Assembly: GCF_900109365.1 (NCBI RefSeq)
Contig: NZ_FNZR01000002.1
Span: 434,001 to 498,000 of the forward strand
DNA: 64,000 bases
Origin: Parapedobacter koreensis
GTDB taxonomy: Bacteria > Bacteroidota > Bacteroidia > Sphingobacteriales > Sphingobacteriaceae
Direction of reading: 5' to 3'
In this document: positions 25,738-32,825 of the stretch, one piece after another
Layout of the letters: the number at the start of each line of letters is the position of its first letter
Position numbering within the stretch: position 1 is the stretch's first letter
Position numbers and translations under genes: made by a program
The notes under the pieces: model-generated
What the model was told of the DNA's origin: nothing
Databases searched by the model: none
The model's input: only the letters and a program-made list of their open reading frames with translations

Positions 25738-26081
25738 AAAAGAAACATGTTAGATTAATTGTTTGGTCTTCCGTATTCATTGCTGTTGTCTTAGTAACAA
25801 ATCTCACTATCATTGGATATTTCTTGAAAAGGCATTACACTTATAGCAACTATAATGGCACTTTTAGATTTGATGAAATGAGGTTAAAAGGTATTTCATA
25901 TCATACAAGAAATGAAGCATATCACAATTTCCTTAAACGCAATCCCGACATTAAAGACAAGCAACTCTACCGTACATTCACTTTAGACCCCTGGCGTTTC
26001 TGGGAGTGGCACGAATGGTATTATCATTTTGACCGATTTACCCTGCCTTATCTTTCGGAAAAAGAATTGCAACAAAACTGA
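25734..26081 (+). CDS. small anchored protein, second tandem paralogue
   Basis: The 115-residue product repeats the architecture of the gene before it: anchor MKKKHVRLIVWSSVFIAVVL, YTYSNYNGTFRFDEMRLKG, then LYRTFTLDPWRFWEWHEWYY and HFDRFTLPYLSEKELQQN. The 3' half is almost identical in DNA to the first copy: 53 consecutive bases at 25953-26005 equal those at 25561-25613, synonymous sites included. The 5' halves differ more, which suggests gene conversion. Function unknown. It is translationally coupled to the first copy. Confidence 0.8.
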   Translation: MKKKHVRLIVWSSVFIAVVLVTNLTIIGYFLKRHYTYSNYNGTFRFDEMRLKGISYHTRNEAYHNFLKRNPDIKDKQLYRTFTLDPWRFWEWHEWYYHFDRFTLPYLSEKELQQN

Positions 26082-26228
26082 AACACCGTGACTACACTCA
26101 ATCTTGTATGGCCAGCGCTTTATGTTTACCAAAAACTGGGAATTTTGGTTTATCATTTTTAGAACTATCATCGTTGAGGCTACGATGGTCAACCTAATTA
26201 CAAAATATTCCTGGGGAAGGGCTTGGTA

Positions 26229-27020
26229 TCATGATACTTGCTTACCTACCTTGGTTTTTTTCCGTTGTATCCGCTTCGGCCGGGATACCAGTTCTACCGG
26301 GATATCCAATAGATCGCGGATAACCACCGATGCGCATGCCCCACCAAATGCGGCCGGCAAATAGGAGATGGTACCATACGCCGAGCGCTTGAAATTGTTG
26401 CCGTCGGTCATGACCAGCGAATCGCGCCTTACTTCTTCCGTCGAAAATACGGCCTTTACCGTACTTGCATTGGCCAGCCTTTTCAGTCGCTTGCGTACAT
26501 AATGCGCAAATACACACTGGTAGGTTTCCGGTAGCCACGTGACGCGTATCATCGTAGGATCGAGCTTCCCGCCAGCGCCCATCGAGCTCACGATGGGCAT
26601 ACCTGCGTTCAATGCCGTCGAAAGCAAGGTCACTTTCGGCGTAATGCTGTCGATGCAATCCATGACATAGTCATAAGGTTTGCTCAGGATTTCACGGCAC
26701 TTTTGCGGCGTGAGGAACTCTTCCACGACATGCAGTTTCAAATCAGGGTTGATGGCCAGCAGGCGATCCTCCATGATGCGCGCCTTGCTTTGGCCATGGT
26801 TGGTGGCCAACGCTGGCAATTGGCGGTTGCGATTGGTGGGATCCACCACATCGCCATCAACGATGGTCATCTCCCCCACTCCTGCCCGGCAGATAAATTC
26901 CGCAGCAAAAGACCCCACACCACCAAGGCCCACCACCAGTACGTGTTTTTGTTGTAATAATGCAATCCCTTCATCGCCCACCAGCAATGCCGAGCGTGAT
27001 AACCAGTTGATCGTTGTCAT
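26229..27020 (-). CDS. tcdA: tRNA threonylcarbamoyladenosine dehydratase
   Basis: TcdA (CsdL/YgdL) uses ATP to dehydrate t6A37 of tRNA to the cyclic form ct6A. The 263-residue product belongs to the ThiF/MoeB/E1-like family. Visible elements are the nucleotide-binding VLVVGLGGVGSFAAEFICRAGVG and VDGDVVDPTNRNRQLPAL with the conserved Arg/Asn. YDYVMDCIDSITPKVTLL and MPIVSSMGAGGKLDPTMIRV are typical of the TcdA branch. No CxxC zinc pairs are seen, as expected for TcdA. The first base of its coding region abuts the stop of the TatD gene upstream. The Sua5/YrdC gene, needed for t6A, begins at the right end of the window. Confidence 0.94.
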   Translation of the reverse strand: MTTINWLSRSALLVGDEGIALLQQKHVLVVGLGGVGSFAAEFICRAGVGEMTIVDGDVVDPTNRNRQLPALATNHGQSKARIMEDRLLAINPDLKLHVVEEFLTPQKCREILSKPYDYVMDCIDSITPKVTLLSTALNAGMPIVSSMGAGGKLDPTMIRVTWLPETYQCVFAHYVRKRLKRLANASTVKAVFSTEEVRRDSLVMTDGNNFKRSAYGTISYLPAAFGGACASVVIRDLLDIPVELVSRPKRIQRKKTKVGKQVS

Positions 27021-27677
27021 TTAAATCAGTTGAATCTGTTGCCAAGCCGCAAAAATAGCATCTTTCAACTCATCTACTGTGACCTTACGCAAAAAAGCGG
27101 CTTGCTCATAGATGGCTTCGATGCCTTGCCCGCTATCATCCGTTTCGAGGAAAAAAGGCTGGTTTACCTGGCGGAGGGTCTTCGCGGCACCGCTGGCTTC
27201 ATCCAATATCGCGGCACCAAAGGAAAGAAAAAAGCCCTGCCTGATCAACTGCTCCCCCAATTCGCTCGATTTATTAAATCCGTGCACGATCATCGGTATT
27301 TTATGGGCATACCGCTTGCCAACGGGCTGTAGCTCGTCAAACGCCCGTACACAATGAATAATCAACGGTTTGCGGTGGGCCAAGGCCAAATCGACCTGTC
27401 GCTCAAACGCGGCACGTTGGACGGGCATTGCCGGACCGCGCAGCCTATCGAAGCCGCATTCGCCAATAAGCCTGACGTTTTCGTCTCCGATATGGGCTTC
27501 CAAGAAAGCCAATTGGGACGCTATATTACCGGCGGTGAGGTACCACGGATGCAGGCCAAGAGAAATCCATTTGTCCACAGGCATCGGCTTATCAAGTGAA
27601 GAATGGGCATTATAAATTGCCCTTGCGCCGAGTGAGTACGGTGTACAATGGTGGGTATGGATATCAAGAAAAATCAC
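27021..27677 (-). CDS. TatD-family metal-dependent hydrolase
   Basis: The 218-residue product shows the TIM-barrel amidohydrolase metal ligands of the TatD family: FLDIHTHH at the N-terminus, ISLGLHPWYL, RLIGECGFDRL with the bridging Glu, LIIHCVRAFDEL, VHGFNKS and FLETDDSG with the Asp. It is shorter than canonical TatD (about 255-265) and diverged, as is common for a second TatD-like copy in Bacteroidota. Likely a DNase or 3'-exonuclease-type phosphoesterase, but the substrate is not certain. It is immediately followed, without a gap, by tcdA. Confidence 0.88.
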   Translation of the reverse strand: MIFLDIHTHHCTPYSLGARAIYNAHSSLDKPMPVDKWISLGLHPWYLTAGNIASQLAFLEAHIGDENVRLIGECGFDRLRGPAMPVQRAAFERQVDLALAHRKPLIIHCVRAFDELQPVGKRYAHKIPMIVHGFNKSSELGEQLIRQGFFLSFGAAILDEASGAAKTLRQVNQPFFLETDDSGQGIEAIYEQAAFLRKVTVDELKDAIFAAWQQIQLI

Positions 27678-27726
27678 GGGAACACAATTGATGCCGGGTC
27701 AAATTTCAACTATTTATTTCACTTCC

Positions 27727-27757
27727 TTGCATCTTTCAAAACAAAAACCCATATTTG
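27727..27757 (+). promoter_or_regulatory. promoter of the trp operon
   Basis: TTG (27727-27729), a 20-base spacer and CATATTTG (27750-27757) form a near-consensus promoter. The transcription start would fall at about 27763, only a few bases before the leader ATG at 27769. Confidence 0.65.
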
Positions 27758-27768
27758 CCACAAGCAAA

Positions 27769-27816
27769 ATGAATTTTCAAACAGAACATATTACTTGGTG
27801 GTGGCATAGCAACTGA
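27769..27816 (+). CDS. trpL: trp operon leader peptide
   Basis: A 15-codon reading frame (MNFQTEHITWWWHSN, then TGA) contains three consecutive tryptophan codons at 27796-27804. It lies directly after the operon promoter and 52 bases before a terminator hairpin that precedes trpD. Size, position and clustered Trp codons match classical trp leader peptides: low charged tRNA-Trp would stall the ribosome and prevent termination. This is a reading-based inference supported by the layout. Confidence 0.85.
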   Translation: MNFQTEHITWWWHSN

Positions 27817-27896
27817 CGTTGTGGCAATCCATCTATTGTAAGTAATCGTGTTACTGAAACGTATAGCGGCTTGCCCATCACCGGCAGGCTTTTTTT
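27808..27896 (+). promoter_or_regulatory. trp attenuator region
   Basis: After the Trp codons, GCAAC/GTTGT (27809-27813 with 27818-27822) can form a small hairpin around the leader stop codon. The terminator is GCTTGCC/GGCAGGC (27869-27875 with 27883-27889) followed by seven T (27890-27896). GGCAA at 27823-27827 can pair with TTGCC at 27871-27875, so an antiterminator that blocks the terminator is possible but short (5 bp). trpD starts right after the T run. The exact alternative fold needs modelling. Confidence 0.75.
27869..27896 (+). terminator. intrinsic terminator inside the trp leader
   Basis: A seven-base-pair stem with one G-U pair, a seven-base loop and an uninterrupted run of seven T lies between the leader peptide and trpD. 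It is the termination half of the attenuator. Confidence 0.8.
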
Positions 27897-27914
27897 ATGG
27901 CGTCTATATATATG

Positions 27915-28901
27915 ATGAAACAGATATTAGCACATTTATTTGAATTTAAGACTTTCACCAAGAGTGAAGCGTATGAGATACTGACCCACATCGCTTCGGG
28001 AAAGTACAACAACTCGCAGATAGCGGCGTTCATGACGGCATACGGCATGCGCAGCATCCGGGTGGAAGAACTGGAAGGGTTTCGCGATGCGATGTATGAC
28101 CTGTGCCTTAAGCTCGATTTTCCGGGGTATCAACTGATTGATCTTTGCGGTACGGGCGGTGACGGTAAAAATACCTTCAACATCTCCACATTGGCTTCCT
28201 TCGTGGTGGCGGGTGCCGGCTATCCCGTGGCAAAACACGGCAACTACGGCGTTTCGTCCGGATGCGGTTCGTCCAACGTGATGGAGCACCTGGGCTATCA
28301 GTTTACCAATGATAAAGATACCATCAGCCGCCAGTTGGAAAACGCTAATATTTGTTTCCTCCATGCACCGCTGTTCCATCCGGCGATGAAGACCGTGGCA
28401 CCCATCCGTCGCGAATTGGGTGTAAAGACTTTCTTCAATATGATTGGGCCGTTGGTCAATCCGACCAATCCCCGCTACCAGTCCGTTGGGGTATTCAGCC
28501 TGGAGCTGGCCCGCCTCTATGGTTACCTCTACCAGCAATCTGACAAGCAGTATACCATCCTCCATGCGCTGGACGGCTATGATGAAATTTCGCTGACAGG
28601 CGACTTTAAGACGGTTACTAATAAAGGGGAACACTTCTATACCATCGAACAATTAGGCTTTGCCGCGCAATCCGCCCAAAGCATCCACGGTGGGGAAACC
28701 GTGGAGGAAGCGGCAAGAATATTTACGGCAGTCATCAACGGTAGTGGCACCACGGAGCAAAACAATGTGGTGCTCGCCAATGCGGCAATCGCCATACAGA
28801 CAATCCATCCGGAGAAAAGTTTCGGCGACTGCTACTATGAAGCCGAGGCTTCGCTATTGAGCAAGAAAGCGCTGGAGAGTTTTCGCAGGTTGGTTCAATA
28901 A
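27915..28901 (+). CDS. trpD: anthranilate phosphoribosyltransferase
   Basis: TrpD attaches PRPP-derived ribose phosphate to anthranilate, the second committed step to Trp. The 328 residues show the PRPP/diphosphate motif GTGGDGKNTFN (79-89), KHGNYGVSSGCGSSNVMEHLG (the usual KHGNRA variant) and PIRRELGVKTFFNMIGPLVNPT. The ATG at 27915 gives the normal N-terminus MKQILAHLFEFK; in-frame ATGs at 27912 and 27897 also exist, the latter touching the attenuator T run. It is the first structural gene of trpD-F-B-A. trpE, trpG and trpC are not in the window. Confidence 0.95.
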   Translation: MKQILAHLFEFKTFTKSEAYEILTHIASGKYNNSQIAAFMTAYGMRSIRVEELEGFRDAMYDLCLKLDFPGYQLIDLCGTGGDGKNTFNISTLASFVVAGAGYPVAKHGNYGVSSGCGSSNVMEHLGYQFTNDKDTISRQLENANICFLHAPLFHPAMKTVAPIRRELGVKTFFNMIGPLVNPTNPRYQSVGVFSLELARLYGYLYQQSDKQYTILHALDGYDEISLTGDFKTVTNKGEHFYTIEQLGFAAQSAQSIHGGETVEEAARIFTAVINGSGTTEQNNVVLANAAIAIQTIHPEKSFGDCYYEAEASLLSKKALESFRRLVQ

Positions 28902-28911
28902 AGCGAACATG

Positions 28912-28938
28912 GATAATCATAGGGTATCCGTGATTATC
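28912..28938 (+). repeat. intergenic hairpin between trpD and trpF
   Basis: GATAATCA (28912-28919) and TGATTATC (28931-28938) form a perfect eight-base-pair stem with an 11-base loop and no T tract. It sits 10 bases after trpD and may mark RNA processing or modulate trpF expression. Confidence 0.4.
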
Positions 28939-28981
28939 GGAAGTATCAATGTGTGTCATCAGCGTTCAGAAAAACAAAAGC

Positions 28982-29611
28982 GTGAACCCGAAAATAAAAA
29001 TATGCGGTTTGAAATTCCCCGAAAACATCGGGGCGGTGCTGGCATTGCAACCGGATTATATCGGCTTCATTTTCCACGCTGCCTCTAAACGTTTTGCCGG
29101 GGCATTGGATGCGACTTGGGTGGCGGGATTACAAAGCAGAGCAAAAAAGACTGGCGTATTTGTCAATGCGGATTTGGATCAGGTACGGGCAGCAATCGGG
29201 CAATACCACTTCGAAGCGGTGCAGTTGCATGGAGACGAAAGTGCCGAGTACTGCGCCGGACTGCATGATCTCGACGTGGAAATCATCAAGGCATTCGGTA
29301 TCGGAGAAGGCTTTGACTGGGCTGTATTGAACGATTATGAAGCGGTGGCAGATTATTATTTGTTTGATACGAAAAGCACCGGATACGGCGGTACCGGCAC
29401 CCGCTTCGATTGGCGATTGCTTGATGGCTATCGATCCGACAAGCCTTTTTTCCTAAGCGGCGGCCTAAGTGCAGAAAACATACAAGATGCCTTGCACCTG
29501 GGTGATGATCGCTTATATGCCTTGGATTTGAACTCCAAATTCGAGATTGAACCGGGCGTCAAAAATATTGAATTACTGAAACGAACGTTACAAACGATGA
29601 ACGATGAGTGA
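28982..29611 (+). CDS. trpF: phosphoribosylanthranilate isomerase
   Basis: TrpF converts phosphoribosylanthranilate to CdRP by an Amadori rearrangement in a TIM barrel. The product is about 209 residues from a GTG at 28982, which gives the standard N-terminus [15 protein letters not shown] with the catalytic Cys in KICGL. Other landmarks are [36 protein letters not shown] (catalytic Asp) and [12 protein letters not shown]. An ATG at 28949 would add 11 unrelated residues. The stop overlaps the trpB start by eight bases. Confidence 0.94.
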   Translation: MNPKIKICGLKFPENIGAVLALQPDYIGFIFHAASKRFAGALDATWVAGLQSRAKKTGVFVNADLDQVRAAIGQYHFEAVQLHGDESAEYCAGLHDLDVEIIKAFGIGEGFDWAVLNDYEAVADYYLFDTKSTGYGGTGTRFDWRLLDGYRSDKPFFLSGGLSAENIQDALHLGDDRLYALDLNSKFEIEPGVKNIELLKRTLQTMNDE

Positions 29612-30788
29612 ATACCAGGTAAACGACAACGGATATTATGGCAATTTTGGCGGTGCTTACATCCCCGAAATGCTTTACCCCAACGTGGAAGAATTGCGGC
29701 AACAGTATCTTGCCATTATCCAAAGCGGTGACTTCCAACGGGAATTTGACAGGCTGCTGCGGGATTATGTAGGTAGACCCTCACCGCTATATCCAGCTGC
29801 GCGCCTTTCCGAACGCTATGGTGCGAACATCTTCCTTAAACGGGAAGATCTCAACCACACCGGGGCCCACAAGATAAACAACACGATTGGCCAAATCCTG
29901 CTTGCCGAACGGCTTGGCAAGAAACGCATCATCGCCGAGACGGGGGCTGGCCAGCATGGCGTGGCAACGGCCACGGTGTGTGCACTGAAGGGGTTGCAAT
30001 GCGTGGTTTATATGGGAGCCATTGACATCGAACGGCAGGCACCCAACGTTGCCCGCATGAAGATGATGGGAGCCGAAGTGGTGGCCGCCAATTCGGGCAG
30101 CAAGACCCTCAAAGATGCCACCAACGAAGCCCTGCGCGACTGGATAAACAATCCCGTGGATACGCATTACATCATCGGATCGGTAGTAGGTCCCCATCCC
30201 TACCCGGATATGGTTGCCCGGTTCCAATCGGTCATCTCTGCCGAAACCCGGAAACAACTGCTGGAAAAGACCGGACGTGAAACGCCCAACTATGCCGTGG
30301 CCTGCGTAGGGGGCGGCAGCAACGCTGCCGGCATGTTCTACCATTTCCTTGACGAACCCTCGGTAAAGTTGGTCGCCGTAGAAGCCGCTGGAAGGGGTAT
30401 ACATTCCGGAGAATCTGCAGCCACGACCGTCCTTGGCCGCGAGGGTGTACTGCACGGCAGCCGCTCCATCCTGATGCAAACCGCAGATGGGCAGGTCATC
30501 GAACCTTATTCTATCTCCGCAGGGCTGGACTATCCCGGCATCGGACCGCAGCATGCCTGGCTGCATAAAACGGGCCGGGCAACCTACGCGGCCATCACGG
30601 ATGACGAGGCCATGCAAGCCGGTCTCCTGCTTACCCGGCTTGAAGGAATCATCCCGGCCATCGAAAGCGCCCATGCATTGGCCCAGCTTGAAAAAATGGC
30701 TTTCAAGGGCGACGAAAATGTTGTCGTGTGCCTATCCGGCCGCGGCGACAAGGATTTGGATAATTACATGAAGTATTTTGGGTTTTAA
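29604..30788 (+). CDS. trpB: tryptophan synthase beta chain
   Basis: TrpB condenses indole with serine using PLP. The 394 residues begin with the typical [12 protein letters not shown]. The PLP lysine is Lys 90 in [10 protein letters not shown], followed by [13 protein letters not shown] with the active-site Glu, the phosphate loop [10 protein letters not shown], and [15 protein letters not shown]. It works as an alpha2-beta2 complex with TrpA, whose gene starts four bases downstream. Confidence 0.97.
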   Translation: MSEYQVNDNGYYGNFGGAYIPEMLYPNVEELRQQYLAIIQSGDFQREFDRLLRDYVGRPSPLYPAARLSERYGANIFLKREDLNHTGAHKINNTIGQILLAERLGKKRIIAETGAGQHGVATATVCALKGLQCVVYMGAIDIERQAPNVARMKMMGAEVVAANSGSKTLKDATNEALRDWINNPVDTHYIIGSVVGPHPYPDMVARFQSVISAETRKQLLEKTGRETPNYAVACVGGGSNAAGMFYHFLDEPSVKLVAVEAAGRGIHSGESAATTVLGREGVLHGSRSILMQTADGQVIEPYSISAGLDYPGIGPQHAWLHKTGRATYAAITDDEAMQAGLLLTRLEGIIPAIESAHALAQLEKMAFKGDENVVVCLSGRGDKDLDNYMKYFGF

Positions 30789-30791
30789 ACC

Positions 30792-31565
30792 ATGAATCGG
30801 ATCAATCAATTATTCGCCGACAAAGGCGACAGACGTATACTTTCCATTTATTTTACCGCAGGCTACCCCACATTGGAGAGCACCCTTGATATTGCCGAGG
30901 CTTTGGAAAAAGCTGGTGTCGATTTCCTCGAAATTGGCTTCCCTTATTCCGATCCGGTAGCCGATGGGCCGGTCATCCAACACAGCTCGGAAGTGGCCCT
31001 GCATAATGGCATGACCCTCCACGTGCTTTTCGAACAGCTCAAGGAACTGCGCAAACGCGTCTCCATTCCGGTATTGCTGATGGGCTACGTGAACCCGGTA
31101 TTGCAATATGGTGTGGAGAATTTCTGTGAATCGTGCAGAGCAGTCGGCGTGGATGGCGTGATTGTGCCGGACTTGCCGATGTATGAGTTTGAAGAACACT
31201 ATCAATCTGTGTTCGAAGCCAATGGGTTGAGCAATATCTTTTTGGTGACACCTCAGACTTCTGAAGAACGTATCCGTAAAATTGATGGCTTATCCACGGG
31301 ATTTATTTACCTCCTTTCTTCCTCGGCCACCACGGGCAAGAACCTTTCGGTATCCGAAAGCACGACGGCTTATTTTTCGCGTGTCCGCGCCGTGGGCCTA
31401 AAGAATCCTACGGTTATCGGTTTCGGCATCTCCGACCATGAAACGTTTGTCCGTGCAACGGAATACGCCGAAGGCGCTATTGTGGGTAGCGCCTTCGTAC
31501 GATTGCTGGGTGAGGCGGATTACCGGGAGAAAATACCCCAGTTTATCCACCAATTGAGGGGCTAA
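30792..31565 (+). CDS. trpA: tryptophan synthase alpha chain
   Basis: TrpA releases indole from indole-glycerol phosphate and channels it to TrpB. The 257-residue TIM barrel has the catalytic Glu 47 and Asp 58 in FLEIGFPYSDPVADGP, VLLMGYVNPVLQYG and GFIYLLSSSATTGK (the usual Y-V-S-x-x-G-x-T-G region). The phosphate-binding GFGISDHE and AIVGSAFVRLL follow. It is the last gene of the trp unit; a hairpin terminator begins two bases after its stop. Confidence 0.96.
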   Translation: MNRINQLFADKGDRRILSIYFTAGYPTLESTLDIAEALEKAGVDFLEIGFPYSDPVADGPVIQHSSEVALHNGMTLHVLFEQLKELRKRVSIPVLLMGYVNPVLQYGVENFCESCRAVGVDGVIVPDLPMYEFEEHYQSVFEANGLSNIFLVTPQTSEERIRKIDGLSTGFIYLLSSSATTGKNLSVSESTTAYFSRVRAVGLKNPTVIGFGISDHETFVRATEYAEGAIVGSAFVRLLGEADYREKIPQFIHQLRG

Positions 31566-31566
31566 A

Positions 31567-31595
31567 CGGATGGGCATCAGTCCATCCGCTCTTTT
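31567..31595. terminator. terminator after trpA, shared with the convergent gene
   Basis: CGGATGG (31567-31573) and CCATCCG (31582-31588) form a seven-base-pair stem with an eight-base loop, followed on the plus strand by CTCTTTT. The right arm overlaps the last codons of the minus-strand PepSY gene. Confidence 0.6.
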
Positions 31596-32026
31596 AGGAT
31601 TTTTCCGTCCGAATCAAAGCGCACCTGTAAATCACCATAACGGCTTTCCAGCTCTACTTCGTAGGCAACCGTTCCTGCTGTGTCTATTTTTTTTGCATCT
31701 TCGACGCGGTAGCCATCAAATTCCGTTTTCAGCTGTTTCTTGACCGCCTCCGGGAGCGCGCTGGAAGCGATTTCCTCCTCATGCTTCAACACCTTCCCTT
31801 CTGGGCTGATGAATGCCTTTTGGTCTCTTCCTATCAAACCAACGTTGAACTCGACCTCATAACTACCATCTTTTCTCCGCTCCCATTCTACTTGGCGTGC
31901 CTTTGAAAATTGCTGTTGGAACGCATTGATTACCACAGCAGGCACTCCCCGCGGCGAAGCGCCTTGCGCCATCACTGAAAGCCCTGTCAAAAAAAGGACA
32001 AATAGATTGAATACTAACTTTTTCAT
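31577..32026 (-). CDS. secreted PepSY-like domain protein
   Basis: The 149-residue product has a signal peptide (MKKLVFNLFVLFLTGLSVMAQ) and two copies of the small beta-lactamase-inhibitor-like PepSY-like fold (pattern VxWExxKDGSYEVEF ... KAFISPEGKVLKHEEEI; VAYEVELESRYGDLQVRFDSDGKILKE). The first covers about 25-90 and the second 95-149. Such proteins are periplasmic in Bacteroidota and of unknown function. A second Met two codons upstream (32032) is an equally good start. The gene is convergent with trpA. Confidence 0.85.
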   Translation of the reverse strand: MKKLVFNLFVLFLTGLSVMAQGASPRGVPAVVINAFQQQFSKARQVEWERRKDGSYEVEFNVGLIGRDQKAFISPEGKVLKHEEEIASSALPEAVKKQLKTEFDGYRVEDAKKIDTAGTVAYEVELESRYGDLQVRFDSDGKILKERMD

Positions 32027-32194
32027 GTTCATACATTTTTGATTCGGTACAAATCAACTCATCAAAGTAGGAAAAACTTTGGAAATTGGGATTTGCTGTA
32101 ACATCTACCCAAATTCGGCATCAAATAAGCGAAAACCGGGGCCCCTGAAATACCACAGGACCTGGAGAAAAGAACCCATAAATCTATTCGTAAC

Positions 32195-32788
32195 ATGGCA
32201 AACACATTATCCATAGCAACCTGGTGGCACACCTTAGCAGGAGTCGAAAAATTCTTCTGGGCTGTAGCCCTGTTATTCTCCTTCATGTTCGTCGTGCAGA
32301 CCGTCATCTCCTTCATCGGAGGTGACGATGATGGCACCTTCGGTGATTCAGACGAATACGTGGAAGGCGATGGTGGTATTGACTACCAGTTTTTTACCAT
32401 CAAAAACTTCATTACGTTTTTTACTGTTTTTGGATGGGTTGGCTTAGCTTGTCTTCAAGGCGGCTTATCCATGTTCCAGATTGTCCTTTGGTCGACCTTA
32501 TCAGGCCTCGCCATCGTACTGATTATGTTTTTCCTCTTTTCCAGAATGGCCAGGCTTCGCTCCAGTGGCACCTTACAGATTCAAAATGCATTGCAGAAAC
32601 AGGCAGAGACTTACCTGCGGATACCTGCTTTGCGAAGCGGTTATGGTAAGGTACATGTGCGGGTACAGGGATCGCTCCGCGAACTACGGGCACTCACTGA
32701 CGATGAAAACGATATTCCGACCGGGAAACCCGTGACGGTCGTCGGCATCGTGAATGAAAGCGTATTGCTGGTCACCGGGATGAAGTAG
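32195..32788 (+). CDS. NfeD/YuaF-like membrane protein with OB-fold tail
   Basis: The 197-residue product has three likely membrane segments (about 17-38, 68-86, 92-113), an acidic loop after the first (GGDDDGTFGDSDEYVEGDGG) and a soluble C-terminal domain (about 140-197; GYGKVHVRVQGSLRELRALTDDENDIPTGKPVTVVGIVNESVLLV). The tail has the look of the NfeD OB-fold. In Bacillus the equivalent YuaF is encoded beside the flotillin YuaG; here a large flotillin follows 37 bases downstream, supporting the same partnership in membrane microdomains. Confidence 0.8.
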   Translation: MANTLSIATWWHTLAGVEKFFWAVALLFSFMFVVQTVISFIGGDDDGTFGDSDEYVEGDGGIDYQFFTIKNFITFFTVFGWVGLACLQGGLSMFQIVLWSTLSGLAIVLIMFFLFSRMARLRSSGTLQIQNALQKQAETYLRIPALRSGYGKVHVRVQGSLRELRALTDDENDIPTGKPVTVVGIVNESVLLVTGMK

Positions 32789-32825
32789 TCAACAGATTTT
32801 TACACCTAATAACACACAAAACCGT

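Noticed and set aside
26104-26364. Plus-strand open frame of 86 codons after the small paralogues
   Set aside because: Starts with TTG, runs into the antisense of tcdA and shows no recognisable domain.
28910-29089. Plus-strand frame starting ATG at 28910 between trpD and trpF
   Set aside because: Overlaps trpF in another frame and has no similarity to trpC or any family; only the hairpin in this gap was kept.
29787-30674. Long minus-strand open frame opposite trpB
   Set aside because: Antisense shadow of a highly conserved gene; no promoter and no domain pattern.
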